The notes under the pieces are model-generated. The model was not told the origin of the DNA. It was given only the letters and a program-made list of their open reading frames with translations, and made no database searches. Below are positions 16,356 to 25,435 of a stretch of DNA of 64,000 bases, piece after piece (the first letter of the stretch is position 1; the number at the start of each line of letters is the position of its first letter). The stretch comes from Acidobacteriota bacterium (GTDB lineage Bacteria; Acidobacteriota; Blastocatellia; Pyrinomonadales; Pyrinomonadaceae): positions 310,001-374,000 of the forward strand of contig JAHBSI010000001.1 in assembly GCA_019639195.1 (NCBI GenBank), written 5' to 3'. A program made the translations under genes and the position numbers.

Positions 16356-16805
16356 ATGACTGTAATTTACGACACGATCGCCATTCAGGAGATCCTTCCC
16401 CACAGATTCCCATTTCTGCTCGTGGATAAGATCATCGAGCTTGAACCAAAGGTTCGGATCGTCGGGATCAAACAGGTCACGATGAACGAGCCATTTTTCG
16501 CGGGTCATTTTCCCGGAGCTCCGGTTATGCCCGGCGTCCTTCAGATCGAGGCACTTGCTCAGGTCGGGGCGATCCTTGCTCTTCGCGAATTTGAGGACAG
16601 AAACGCGAAGATCCCGTTCTTTAGCGGTATCGAAGGTGCAAAATTCCGTAAACCGGTGCTGCCGGGCGACACGCTCGTGCTCGAGGTGACCGCCCTTCGA
16701 ACCGGCAGCCGCGTGCAGAAGATGCGTGGTGTCGCGACCGTTGATGGCCAGGTCACGACCGAGGCCGAAATAATGTCCGTTATTGCCGACAGGCCAACTC
16801 GATAG
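16356..16805 (+). CDS. fabZ: 3-hydroxyacyl-ACP dehydratase FabZ
   Basis: 149 residues, the normal hot-dog fold length. Signature LPHRFPFLLVDKI is near the N-terminus. The catalytic pair is H51 in FFAGHFPG and E65 in LQIEALAQ. The enzyme dehydrates 3-hydroxyacyl-ACP in fatty acid synthesis and is often encoded next to lipid A genes because both use hydroxyacyl-ACP. Here lpxA follows after one small gene. In many Gram-negative clusters the order is bamA, skp, lpxD, fabZ, lpxA; lpxD is not present at this place. Confidence 0.95.
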   Translation: MTVIYDTIAIQEILPHRFPFLLVDKIIELEPKVRIVGIKQVTMNEPFFAGHFPGAPVMPGVLQIEALAQVGAILALREFEDRNAKIPFFSGIEGAKFRKPVLPGDTLVLEVTALRTGSRVQKMRGVATVDGQVTTEAEIMSVIADRPTR

Positions 16806-16806
16806 T

Positions 16807-17079
16807 ATGGACACAATTCATATATCTCAAACACAGGCGATCCTTTGGTTCATGGTCCTAAATGCCGGGATCGGGTTTGTCCTCGGCCTGATACCGCTTC
16901 TCTTCGGCTATTTTTCGAAACAGCTGAAGCTCGGGCTGATCGCGATCGCCGTTACGACCGTCGGCGGCGCGATCGTCGGCATCATCGTCTCGATCCCGGC
17001 GACGATAATTTTCACCTGGCTTGTCGCTCGCAACGCTCGGCGGGCAAAGAATGTCGGCTTTCCGCCGGCGGAAGAATAG
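16807..17079 (+). CDS. Small membrane protein with two predicted helices
   Basis: 90 residues from ATG 16807, which is 1 base after the fabZ stop. Two hydrophobic spans are apparent: about residues 10-34 (ILWFMVLNAGIGFVLGLIPL) and 42-71 (LIAIAVTTVGGAIVGIIVSI). The C-terminus is short and charged (ARNARRAKNVGFPPAEE). I do not recognise a family. It lies between fabZ and lpxA in what appears to be one transcription unit, so a link to lipid A or the envelope is possible but only by position. The start could be upstream in the fabZ gene, but that would overlap by 24 bases. Confidence 0.75.
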   Translation: MDTIHISQTQAILWFMVLNAGIGFVLGLIPLLFGYFSKQLKLGLIAIAVTTVGGAIVGIIVSIPATIIFTWLVARNARRAKNVGFPPAEE

Positions 17080-17087
17080 TTCTGAAA

Positions 17088-17867
17088 ATGTCCACCTTTA
17101 TTCACCCGACGGCGCTTGTAGATAAGGCCGCCCAGATCGGCGAAGGCTGTTTTATCGGCCCGTTCTCGACCGTCGGTGCGGAAGTTTCGCTCGCGAGCGG
17201 CGTCAGGCTCGAGTCTCACGTCGTCATCGACGGCCGCACGAAGATCGGCAAGGATACTCACGTCTTTCCCTTCGTTTCGATCGGACTTGCACCGCAGGAC
17301 CTCAAATACAACAACGAACCGACCGAGACCGAGATCGGCGCGAACAACCAGATACGCGAGTTCGTGACGATACATCGCGGCACGGCCGGCGGCGGCGGCG
17401 TTACACGCATCGGCAGCGACAACCTTCTGATGGCTCAGGCTCACGTCGCACACGACTGCCAGCTTGGGAACGGGATAATAATGGCGAATGCCGCAACGCT
17501 CGCGGGCCACGTCGAGGTCGCCGACCGCGCAAGCATCGGTGCTTACTCCGGTATCCACCAGTTTTGCCGCGTCGGTGTAGAAGCGTTCATCGGCGGCTAT
17601 TCCGTCGTGGTCAAGGACGCGATGCCCTTTGCGACGATCCAGGGCAATCACGCAAAATGCTACGGCCTGAATAAGGTCGGGGCAAAACGCCGGGGCTATT
17701 CCGAAGAGGTGATACGCGATCTCGGCCATGCATTCCGGCTGCTTCTGAATTCGAAACTAAATACCACACAGGCGCTCGATCGCATACGCGAAGAGATCCC
17801 CAACTGCCGCGAGGTCGAGATGCTCGTCGATTTCATCTCGACATCCACGCGCGGTGTCGTAAAATAG
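17088..17867 (+). CDS. lpxA: Acyl-[ACP]-UDP-N-acetylglucosamine O-acyltransferase
   Basis: 259 residues from ATG 17088. Left-handed beta-helix hexapeptide repeats run from residue 5 to about 190 (IHPTALVDKAAQIGEGCFIG and so on). The catalytic histidine is H122 in AHVAHDCQLG, followed by the LpxA signature IGAYSGIHQFCRVG. The C-terminal helical part is normal (IQGNHAKCYGLNKVGAKRRG). The enzyme begins lipid A synthesis by adding a hydroxyacyl chain to UDP-GlcNAc in the cytoplasm, so the organism is expected to make lipid A. lpxB does not follow; instead there is a CxxC mini-protein and an FHA protein. Confidence 0.96.
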   Translation: MSTFIHPTALVDKAAQIGEGCFIGPFSTVGAEVSLASGVRLESHVVIDGRTKIGKDTHVFPFVSIGLAPQDLKYNNEPTETEIGANNQIREFVTIHRGTAGGGGVTRIGSDNLLMAQAHVAHDCQLGNGIIMANAATLAGHVEVADRASIGAYSGIHQFCRVGVEAFIGGYSVVVKDAMPFATIQGNHAKCYGLNKVGAKRRGYSEEVIRDLGHAFRLLLNSKLNTTQALDRIREEIPNCREVEMLVDFISTSTRGVVK

Positions 17868-17881
17868 ACAAAGTTATAAAA

Positions 17882-18100
17882 ATGGAAAATTCTGCGGAGG
17901 TCATCGCCGAGTTCGGCAAGCGCATTCAGCGCTGTTACGGGTGCTTTGTCGCATATCATCTCAAGGATATGTATCTTGGCGAGGATGTCACCTTTTTTTG
18001 CGAACATTGTCATGACGAGACGATGTTCCACTTTAACGATTTTTCGAAGCTCCTGGACCTTTCAAAGCTCAAAGAGGTTGCCGAAGACCACCATCATTAG
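17882..18100 (+). CDS. 72-residue double-CxxC protein of unknown function
   Basis: A small cytoplasmic-looking protein with C18-x2-C21 and C40-x2-C43, followed by H44, which is a pattern for a single zinc ribbon or rubredoxin-like knuckle. The C-terminus is EDHHH. I do not recognise it. The gene starts 14 bases after lpxA and its stop codon abuts the ATG of the FHA gene (zero spacing), so the two are likely coupled in translation. It could be a zinc-binding adaptor. It is too short for an enzyme. Confidence 0.72.
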   Translation: MENSAEVIAEFGKRIQRCYGCFVAYHLKDMYLGEDVTFFCEHCHDETMFHFNDFSKLLDLSKLKEVAEDHHH

Positions 18101-19615
18101 ATGAAGCCCGTTAAGCTGCATATCGACGCTCCGGACGGCGTTCGAGAGATCACGCTTGAAGACGAACTCTCGATCGGCCGAACGCCGGAATCTGCGGTCG
18201 TAATTGCTGATTCGGGGCTTTCGCGGCGAAATACCACGATCTTTCGCGACGGCGACGACGTGCTCGTTGTGGACGAAGGTTCGACCAACGGCACATTCGT
18301 AAACGGTGAGAAACTCGCCGGGCGGCCGAGAGCATTGCGTGACGGTGATACGATCCGGCTCGGCAGTTCGACCACTATACGCGTAGAAACGGGCGAAGGA
18401 CGCCCTTCTGCGGCCGCAGTCGCTGCACCCGTTATCGAGCCGCCGAAAGCGGCTGAACCTGCCGCACCGCCGACATATGTCGCACCTGAAGCCGCACCCG
18501 CAGGCATTAACACGACGCGGCTTTTGCTGATCGGTGCGGTCGCTTTTACGTTCCTGATCGTGCTCGGTGCGGGCGTCGCACTCTTTTTCTCGCAGGGAAC
18601 GACAACGACGACCGCGAACGGTAATTCGGGCCTCCCCACGCCGAAGATCAACACAACGCGGCGGATCCCGCTGCGTGTGATCGATCCGCTCGGCGATCAG
18701 AACGAGGACGACCTCGACGACCTGATCGCGAGCTGGGAAACGGCGGAAAAGGAGATCGATGCCTCGACGGTCGCTGATGTGTCGGTCGGCGCGGACGATT
18801 CGGCAGAGGCGGACCTGAACGTCCCCGCATCGCTTCTCGCGGATCGTCAAAAGAAGGCACTCGAACCTCGCGATGCCGAAACGGGTATTCGGCCCGCCGG
18901 GCTCGACGTTCCGAAAGAACTTTTCGGTGACGGCGTCATCAAGCAAAAAGCGAAGCTCCGCGAGATGAAGGCCGACGGTTATCACCAGCCGCTCGACTTC
19001 CCCGACCTTGCAGAAAAACGCCTGAGCGGCGACCTCATCGAAATGCCGATGGCCGCACAGAGCTATTATCTCGATGTCGGCGGCAGTGCGAGCGACGGCC
19101 CTTTCCAGTCATTCGCATTTCCGAACGTGCACGCCGACCTCCTTCCCGGTTCGCAGAAGATGCTTGCCGTCGGGCGTCTTGCGGATAATTTTGCGGGACA
19201 CAAATACGACCTCAACAACCCGGCCGACCGAAAGCAGATGCGCGTCCGCCTGCTGCGTATGTTCAATAAGCGTGCAAAGCCCATCCTGCTTGAGCTGGCC
19301 GACGCATACTACAAGCAGTTCAACCGGCCGCTGCGTGTGACCTCGCTTACGCGTTCGATGGACTATCAGATCGGCCTGAACGCGACGAACGTTAACTCCT
19401 TCAAGGTGCGGGATGAGAATGCCCTTCCGCCGCATACTTCCGGCTGCGCGTTCGACCTCGCACGCAAGCATATGACCGCCGCCGAGCAGAATTTCGTGAT
19501 GAAAAAGCTCGCCGAAATGGAACAGGCAAAACGCCTCGACGCCCTGATCGAATACGGACAGAACGCCTGTTTCCACGTCTTCATCTACTTTGACGGCCTT
19601 GCTCCGAAGATGTAG
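18101..19615 (+). CDS. FHA-domain transmembrane protein with C-terminal DUF5715-like (M15 peptidase-like) domain
   Basis: 504 residues. The N-terminal FHA domain (about 5-100) has the motifs SIGRTPES, SRRN and DEGSTNGTFVNG, and would bind phosphothreonine in the cytoplasm. An Ala/Pro linker leads to one membrane span at about 139-164. The exported part contains a low-complexity region and then, at about 370-504, a segment with RVTSLTRSMDYQ and the phrase PPHTSGCAFDLARKH (histidine near residue 445). This resembles the DUF5715 or VanY-like fold where H and D bind zinc. It could connect a Ser/Thr kinase signal to cell-wall cleavage. Whether the peptidase site is active is not clear from sequence alone. 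Confidence 0.78.
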   Translation: MKPVKLHIDAPDGVREITLEDELSIGRTPESAVVIADSGLSRRNTTIFRDGDDVLVVDEGSTNGTFVNGEKLAGRPRALRDGDTIRLGSSTTIRVETGEGRPSAAAVAAPVIEPPKAAEPAAPPTYVAPEAAPAGINTTRLLLIGAVAFTFLIVLGAGVALFFSQGTTTTTANGNSGLPTPKINTTRRIPLRVIDPLGDQNEDDLDDLIASWETAEKEIDASTVADVSVGADDSAEADLNVPASLLADRQKKALEPRDAETGIRPAGLDVPKELFGDGVIKQKAKLREMKADGYHQPLDFPDLAEKRLSGDLIEMPMAAQSYYLDVGGSASDGPFQSFAFPNVHADLLPGSQKMLAVGRLADNFAGHKYDLNNPADRKQMRVRLLRMFNKRAKPILLELADAYYKQFNRPLRVTSLTRSMDYQIGLNATNVNSFKVRDENALPPHTSGCAFDLARKHMTAAEQNFVMKKLAEMEQAKRLDALIEYGQNACFHVFIYFDGLAPKM

Positions 19616-19666
19616 CTCGGCGGTCAAAATTGATTCCGACACACCGCCGTTCTAAACTCGAAGTAG

Positions 19667-22600
19667 ATGAGCGACGCCGAGCAGGAATACGAAAAGCAGT
19701 CCATCACGGACCTTGCAAAAGGCCTTTCGCGGCTGCCGGCGGGAAAACGTCGTGCCGCCATCGAGGCAAGCGCGTCGATCGCCGGCGTAAGTTTGAAAGC
19801 GAGCCGTGCATTTGTCGCAGCGGCCGCCGATGCGGCAAAAATTCTTTCCGCAGACGACCTTCGTGCCTGGGCCGATCTTGGCCGAAGGCTCGCGATGGGA
19901 AAGGCCGAGACCGGAATGCGATTCTTTGCCGACGGCGCCGAATCGCTAAGGTCGGTCCCGTCTCCCTTGCGAAAACTCGTTTTCGAGATCGCCGCACGTC
20001 AACTCGTTCTCTCAAGTTCGGTCGCATCCGAGACATTCACGCTCGTGCCCGAACTCGCCAAACGCGTTAAGGACAAGGAGCTTCTCGGACGTTTTCTGAC
20101 CCTTGCGGTCCAGGTTGCGATGCGTTCGGCAAAGCATTCGTCGATCTTGTTGAAGGCATCGCCCGAGGTCGCCGACGTGTTCTTTAAGTTCGGCGAGGAT
20201 CGCGCGTCGGTCGTCGATGCGGCCTTTACGCTCGCTGAGAATTTCGCATCGCGAACCGGCGGAATGACCGCCGACCTTTGGGTCGAATTGCCAAAAGCGT
20301 TAAAGGATCTTTCCGCCCGCGACGCCGTTCTGCTGCTCAATGAAGCTGACAAATTCCTTGATTTTGGAGGCAGCGTCACGCTGCTTCTCGTTTCGTCCGG
20401 AGCCGAGGCCATCGCGACGGGAAGAAACGTTTTTGCCGAATGGGTCAAGGCATCGACGACCGTCGCCGGTCACGGAAACGCCGTTCTGATCGCATTTTTG
20501 CGTGCGACGCCTGTTTTCCTGCGGCGCGTCAACCGACACAGAAATGTGAACTCGCCGGCGATCGCACACGTTCTAACACTCGCCGAAAAGATCGCCCGCA
20601 TCGACGCCGAGAGCGCGCTTGCCGCCCTGCGTTCGAGTGCCGCGGCCCTTGAAAAAGTCTCGGTAAAGCAATACGAAGAATGGGTCGCAAACGGCCTCGC
20701 CGAGCATGAGAATTCGACTTCCAAGGCTCGCCGCAGCTACTTTGCCCTCGAGACGCGCGAGTCCAGAGACAAGCTCCAGCAGGCGAAGTCGGGCATCTCG
20801 CTCGAGTCGGTCCAGAACATCCTGCGTATCTACGTCGAGGGTTTGACCGGCCGTGCGGTCGAGGTGGCGCCGCTTTCCGCCGTCCCGCAAGAGAGCCGTA
20901 TCGGCGACGGCAAGACGATCTTCCTGCCCGCGACCGTCGCGGAATTCAGCGATGACGAGCGGGATTTCAAACTCTACAAAGTTCTGGCCGCACACGCCGC
21001 AGGACAGATCGAATTTGGCACCTACGCTCGTTCGACCGACGCCCTGAAGGCGGTTTACAGCGAACTCGCGGCTCTGTATTCAGCGACCGCCGAAGAGCGT
21101 GATGCGTTCTCGCTCGCCGGATATATCGAGGACGTGCAAAAGGGCGAGCGGGCACGTCCAGTTGAAGAGATCGCGGTCAAGGAATTCCGTCTTCCGGATG
21201 ACGGCGACTATAGAGCGGTGCTCGCCGTCTTTCCCGAGCCGCGTCTCGCACGCCGTATTTTCGGCACGATGGAGAACGCACGCATTGACGCCTGTTTGCG
21301 TGCGGAATATCGCGGCCTCCGAAAAGACCTCGATCTGATGCAGCAATTCCTGCGGAAGAACAGGCCGTATATCTTCGATGTTCCGGCGAATCAGGTCGCG
21401 TTCGAGCTGCTCTTTCAGATCACGATGTGCGGCGGTGCGACCGACGACGCGATCCAATTCTATCCGCAGGTCGTCGATGAGATCAACGCAATGCTCGATC
21501 GCTTCGTCCGACAGCGTACCGCGGCCGCTCATTCGACCGTTGCGGATTCCCTGCTTGCGGCGAGCCGTGTTTACGATCTTTTTCAGAACGTGATGCCCGA
21601 ACGTGCGGAGGAGACCGATGCGCAGGAAGACAGTGACGATGAGGGCGAATTCGCATACGACGACAAGGACGCACAGGAATCCGTCACCGAAGACAAGGTG
21701 AAGCGCGAACGCGAGAAGGCCGCCGAAGATGTCTCCGAACTTTTCAATGCGTGGAACAGCCTAGATGACGAAGGCGAACCGGACGACCTTCGCGGTGCCG
21801 AGGCCTGGGCCGGTGCGGAGATCCCGGAGCAGACGCTCGAAGAAGGCGACATCGCCTTTGCGTACGACGAATGGGACCGCGAACTTAACGACTACCGCGT
21901 CGGCTGGAGCCGCGTGATCGAAAAGAAGGTCAAGCAAGGCGACCGCACTTTTGTCGAGCTGACACGCAGCCGCTATCGCGGCGTCATCTCGTCGATACGG
22001 CATCAGTTCCAATTGATGAAGCCCGAGAATCTTACGCGGATCAATAGGCAGATCGACGGCGAAGATTACGACCTCAACGCACTTGTCGATTTCGTGATCG
22101 ACCGCAAGGCCGATGGCCGTCAGAGCGAGAATATCTACACTAAACGCCTGCGGCGTGAACGCGATGTCGCCGTCTCGATCTTGCTTGATCAATCAAGTTC
22201 GACCGCGCGCACGATCACGCGAAATCCGCTTCAGCCTTACACGCATCCCGGACGCCGCATCATCGAGATCGAGAAAGAAGGCCTCGTGCTGATGAGCGAA
22301 GCTCTCGATGCGGTCGGCGACATTTACTCGATCAACGGCTTTACGAGCGAGGGCCGCCGGAACGTAAAATTCTACGTCGTAAAGGATTTTGCCGATAAAT
22401 ATGATGCTGAGGTCGAAAAGCGTATCGGCGGCATCAACTTCGAGAACAACACGCGGCTCGGTGCGGCGATCCGTCACGCGGCGAACAAACTCCTGCGGCA
22501 GGATTCGCGTACCAAGCTGCTCATCGTGCTCACCGACGGACGCCCGTACGATCACGATTACGGCGACGCCCGCTATGCCCGCGAAGACGTCCGAGAGGCA

Positions 22601-22768
22601 TTGACCGAAGCCAAGATGTCCGGGATCACGCCGTTCTGCATCACCGTCGATCGCGAGTCGGAATCTGAGCTTCGCGATCTTTACGGCGATGTCGGCTACA
22701 CGATCATCGACGACGTTCTCTCGCTGCCCGAGAGAATGCCGAATATTTATCGGCGGCTTACGACATAA
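19667..22768 (+). CDS. Large NorD/CbbO-like VWA-domain protein
   Basis: 1033 residues. The C-terminal VWA domain (about 830-1033) has the MIDAS pattern LLDQSSSTA with D841, a middle threonine region and [13 protein letters not shown]. This is the form found in NorD and CbbO. The rest is mostly helical, rich in Ala and Arg, with an acidic stretch at about 640-700. NorD-type proteins work with a MoxR-type AAA+ ATPase (NorQ/CbbQ) to mature or insert metal cofactors in a partner enzyme. Neither that ATPase nor nitric oxide reductase or Rubisco is in the window. Note therefore that family assignment is clear only for the C-terminal part. Confidence 0.82.
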   Translation: MSDAEQEYEKQSITDLAKGLSRLPAGKRRAAIEASASIAGVSLKASRAFVAAAADAAKILSADDLRAWADLGRRLAMGKAETGMRFFADGAESLRSVPSPLRKLVFEIAARQLVLSSSVASETFTLVPELAKRVKDKELLGRFLTLAVQVAMRSAKHSSILLKASPEVADVFFKFGEDRASVVDAAFTLAENFASRTGGMTADLWVELPKALKDLSARDAVLLLNEADKFLDFGGSVTLLLVSSGAEAIATGRNVFAEWVKASTTVAGHGNAVLIAFLRATPVFLRRVNRHRNVNSPAIAHVLTLAEKIARIDAESALAALRSSAAALEKVSVKQYEEWVANGLAEHENSTSKARRSYFALETRESRDKLQQAKSGISLESVQNILRIYVEGLTGRAVEVAPLSAVPQESRIGDGKTIFLPATVAEFSDDERDFKLYKVLAAHAAGQIEFGTYARSTDALKAVYSELAALYSATAEERDAFSLAGYIEDVQKGERARPVEEIAVKEFRLPDDGDYRAVLAVFPEPRLARRIFGTMENARIDACLRAEYRGLRKDLDLMQQFLRKNRPYIFDVPANQVAFELLFQITMCGGATDDAIQFYPQVVDEINAMLDRFVRQRTAAAHSTVADSLLAASRVYDLFQNVMPERAEETDAQEDSDDEGEFAYDDKDAQESVTEDKVKREREKAAEDVSELFNAWNSLDDEGEPDDLRGAEAWAGAEIPEQTLEEGDIAFAYDEWDRELNDYRVGWSRVIEKKVKQGDRTFVELTRSRYRGVISSIRHQFQLMKPENLTRINRQIDGEDYDLNALVDFVIDRKADGRQSENIYTKRLRRERDVAVSILLDQSSSTARTITRNPLQPYTHPGRRIIEIEKEGLVLMSEALDAVGDIYSINGFTSEGRRNVKFYVVKDFADKYDAEVEKRIGGINFENNTRLGAAIRHAANKLLRQDSRTKLLIVLTDGRPYDHDYGDARYAREDVREALTEAKMSGITPFCITVDRESESELRDLYGDVGYTIIDDVLSLPERMPNIYRRLTT

Positions 22769-22847
22769 GGAAAACGTTTCGCACTTTGGTCGCGGTTCGG
22801 GCATCATAACGGTGTATCTTTTCGACAAATTCAAGAAGGAGAAGGTT

Positions 22848-24032
22848 ATGAATTTCACATCGCTTGCCGCGTTCTTCGCACTTTGCTTTTCAGTAGCGTG
22901 TTCGCCCGCAAACCCGCCGGCCGATACCGTCTTTAAGACCGCTTCGGGCGATGTTGAATTCACGGTCGAGACCGTCGCGAGCAAACTCGAGGTGCCGTGG
23001 GCTCTTGCATGGCTTCCGAACGGTGATCTTCTCGTTACAGAGAGGCCGGGCCGCGTACGCACCGTCGAGAAAGGAAAGCTCCGCGAAAAGCCCGTCTTCA
23101 TCGTCCCTGATGTCGAACCGAGCGGCGAAAGCGGCCTGATGGACATCTCGCTACATCCCGATTTTGCGAAGAACAGCTTCATCTATCTCGCCTATTCTTA
23201 CAACGCCGACGGCAAAAAGGTAAAGGTGATGCGTTACACGTATAAGAACGGCGAATTCACCGACCCGAAAGTGATCATCGACGACATTCCCGGTGCGCCG
23301 AATCACGCCGGAATGCGTGCGCGTTTTGGGCCCGACGGCAAACTCTACATCACCGCGGGCGACTCGACCGACTGGGACCTCGCACAGGACCTTAATTCGC
23401 TCGCGGGCAAGGTCTTGCGGTTAAATGACGACGGCACCGTGCCGAACGATAATCCGTTCGTCGGGCGAAAAGATGTGCGGCCGGAGATCTGGACCTACGG
23501 CAACCGAAATCCGCAGGGCATTGCATGGCAGCCCGGAAGCGGACTCGCCTTTGAGACCGAACACGGCCCGAGCAGCTTCGAAGGCAAAGGTTCCGGCGGC
23601 GACGAAGTAAACATTCTCGAGGCCGGCAAGAACTACGGCTGGCCCGTCATACATCACACAGAGAAGCGCGATGGAATGGAATCGCCGCTGCTCGAATACA
23701 GCCCGGCGTGTGCGCCGGCGAGTGCGATATTCTACACCGGAAAGATATTCAAGCCGTTTGACGGCAACTTTTTCTTCGGCTGTCTTCGCGGTGCGAGGAT
23801 CATCCGCGTAGTGCTCGACGGGCGAAAGGTCGTGCGTCAGGAAGATCTTTTGAGCGGCACTTACGGCCGCATACGCGATGTTGCGCAAGGGCCCGACGGC
23901 TTTATCTATTTCACGACATCAAATCAGGACGGCCGCGGCCGTGCAGCCGAGGACGACGATCGCATCCTGCGCATCATCCCGAAACCGGCCGATCCGCCAA
24001 AGGCAAAGGAGAAAGCTACGAATGCCCAATAA
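22848..24032 (+). CDS. PQQ-dependent aldose sugar dehydrogenase-like lipoprotein
   Basis: 394 residues from ATG 22848, with a very good purine-rich ribosome site (AGAAGGAGAAGG). The signal ends in a lipobox (FSVAC, C19 or so). The glucose/sorbosone dehydrogenase beta-propeller fold is shown by VPWALAWLPNGDLLVTERPG, GLMDISLHPDF, NHAGMRARFGPDGKLYITAG, GNRNPQGIAWQPGSG and ETEHGP. This class oxidises sugars outside the cytoplasm with PQQ. Its stop overlaps the next gene's start by 11 bases, so the two are coupled. PQQ synthesis genes are not seen here. Some family members have no known sugar activity. Confidence 0.88.
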   Translation: MNFTSLAAFFALCFSVACSPANPPADTVFKTASGDVEFTVETVASKLEVPWALAWLPNGDLLVTERPGRVRTVEKGKLREKPVFIVPDVEPSGESGLMDISLHPDFAKNSFIYLAYSYNADGKKVKVMRYTYKNGEFTDPKVIIDDIPGAPNHAGMRARFGPDGKLYITAGDSTDWDLAQDLNSLAGKVLRLNDDGTVPNDNPFVGRKDVRPEIWTYGNRNPQGIAWQPGSGLAFETEHGPSSFEGKGSGGDEVNILEAGKNYGWPVIHHTEKRDGMESPLLEYSPACAPASAIFYTGKIFKPFDGNFFFGCLRGARIIRVVLDGRKVVRQEDLLSGTYGRIRDVAQGPDGFIYFTTSNQDGRGRAAEDDDRILRIIPKPADPPKAKEKATNAQ

Positions 24033-25221
24033 ACTCCCCGCGTGCACACGCAAGTTCACGTTTCTTGTCATCGCTTTAGTTATCTGCGCGTCCGCTTCAT
24101 TCGCTCAAACGAAGCTAACGCCGCACAAGATCCAGCTAAAGAAAGGGCCTGCTTTCTCGCTAAACCTGCCCGAGAACTTCGAGATAATTCCTGCGGCGGA
24201 AGGCCTTAAACGTGTGCGTTTCTTTGCGAGGTCGCCCGACGGACGCATCTTCGTGACCGATATGTACAACCTCGCCGACAACAAGCGAGGGGCGGTTTAC
24301 ATTCTTGACGGATTTGATGAGAAGACGGGCAAATTCGCACGCGTTATTCCCTATTTGACGGGTTTGCGAAATCCGAACAGCTGCCAATTTCACACGGACG
24401 CGAACGGCCAGCTCTGGTTCTATCTTGCGGAAACGCATCAGCTCACGCGGCGAAAGTTCACGCCGGGCGAGACGAAACCGACCGACGCAAAACCTGAAGT
24501 TCTGCGCACGTTTCCCGACTACGGCCTTAGCTACAAGTACGGCGGCTGGCATCTGACACGCACGCTTTCGTTCGGCCCGGACGGACGGCTTTACGTCTCG
24601 GTCGGTTCCTCTTGCGACGCCTGTGTCGAGAAAGAAAAGGTGCGTGCAAGCATCATCTCGATGAATCCTGACGGCTCTGACGAACGCGAGGTCGCACGCG
24701 GGCTTCGCAACGCCGTTGGGCTTCGCGTCCTCGGCCAATACATCTTCGCGACGAATCAGGGCGTCGATCACCTCGGCCTTAATAAACCGGACGAGACCTT
24801 TTACGCTCTCAAGGAAGGGTCGGACTACGGCTGGCCGTATTGCTATTCGTCAAACGGCAAGATCTATCGCGACCCGAAATTCAAACGCGCGTCCGGATGC
24901 AAAAACGTGCCCGCACCATACGCGTATTTTCCGGCGCACTCTTCGGCCCTCGGGTTCGACTTTTTCAACGACCCGGATGCCGATCCCGTGATCAAGGATG
25001 CTTTCCTCGTCTCGCTTCACGGCTCCACCGACAAACGCATCGGCCACGGCTACAAGGTCGTGATAATGCGCAAAGGCAAGCCGCTCGAAGATCTCATCAC
25101 CGGCTTCCTGTCAAAGGGCAAGGTCCTCGGCCGGCCATGCGACATTATGAAGATCGGACCTAATTCGTTTCTGCTCTCCGACGACAACCACGGCGTCGTC
25201 TATCTCGTCCGCAAGAAATGA
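24022..25221 (+). CDS. Second secreted PQQ/Gdh-type beta-propeller dehydrogenase-like protein
   Basis: 399 residues from ATG 24022, which lies inside the end of the preceding gene. The signal peptide (ending ASASFA before QTKL) would release a periplasmic protein. The propeller phrases FARSPDGRIFVTDMYN, LSFGPDGRLYVSVGSSC, GLRNAVGLRV and GSDYGWPYCYS place it in the sorbosone dehydrogenase or SMP30/L-sorbosone-like clan. Several cysteines (SCDACVE, WPYCYS, RASGCKN) could form disulphides or bind a haem-containing partner; CDAC is not a haem CxxCH site. It is paired with the lipoprotein dehydrogenase and may be a partner or a divergent paralogue. A hairpin that could end transcription stands 155 bases downstream. 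Confidence 0.85.
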   Translation: MPNKLPACTRKFTFLVIALVICASASFAQTKLTPHKIQLKKGPAFSLNLPENFEIIPAAEGLKRVRFFARSPDGRIFVTDMYNLADNKRGAVYILDGFDEKTGKFARVIPYLTGLRNPNSCQFHTDANGQLWFYLAETHQLTRRKFTPGETKPTDAKPEVLRTFPDYGLSYKYGGWHLTRTLSFGPDGRLYVSVGSSCDACVEKEKVRASIISMNPDGSDEREVARGLRNAVGLRVLGQYIFATNQGVDHLGLNKPDETFYALKEGSDYGWPYCYSSNGKIYRDPKFKRASGCKNVPAPYAYFPAHSSALGFDFFNDPDADPVIKDAFLVSLHGSTDKRIGHGYKVVIMRKGKPLEDLITGFLSKGKVLGRPCDIMKIGPNSFLLSDDNHGVVYLVRKK

Positions 25222-25317
25222 ACGGGGACGAGATAAGCCGCTCCATTGCGTCCTTTGCGGGAAACTTTGCGTTCTTTGCGGTTTTCTCTTGGGCTATGAA
25301 CCCAAGCGGGCGACTTG

Positions 25318-25431
25318 CCACTAGCTTTAGCTAGTGGGCAACATGGCCTGAAAAAGATCTCGGCTTCAGCCGAGATCGGGCTAAAGCCCGGTTTTTGTTG
25401 GGATTCGCGTACCACTAGCTAAAGCTAGTGG
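25318..25431. repeat. Cluster of four short perfect hairpins
   Basis: Four palindromes in about 115 bases: CCACTAGC-TTTA-GCTAGTGG at 25318-25337, GATCTCGGC-TTCA-GCCGAGATC at 25356-25377, CGGGC-TAAA-GCCCG at 25377-25390, and CCACTAGC-TAAA-GCTAGTGG at 25412-25431. All have the same GC-tetraloop-GC centre; the first and last are near-copies in opposite orientation. The third is followed by GTTTTTG and may work as a terminator for the dehydrogenase genes. The cluster separates two convergent transcription units. Confidence 0.85.
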
Positions 25432-25435
25432 CTAT

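Noticed and set aside
25318..25431. CRISPR-like array
   Set aside because: The palindromes differ in sequence and spacing, there are no regular spacers, and no cas genes are nearby.
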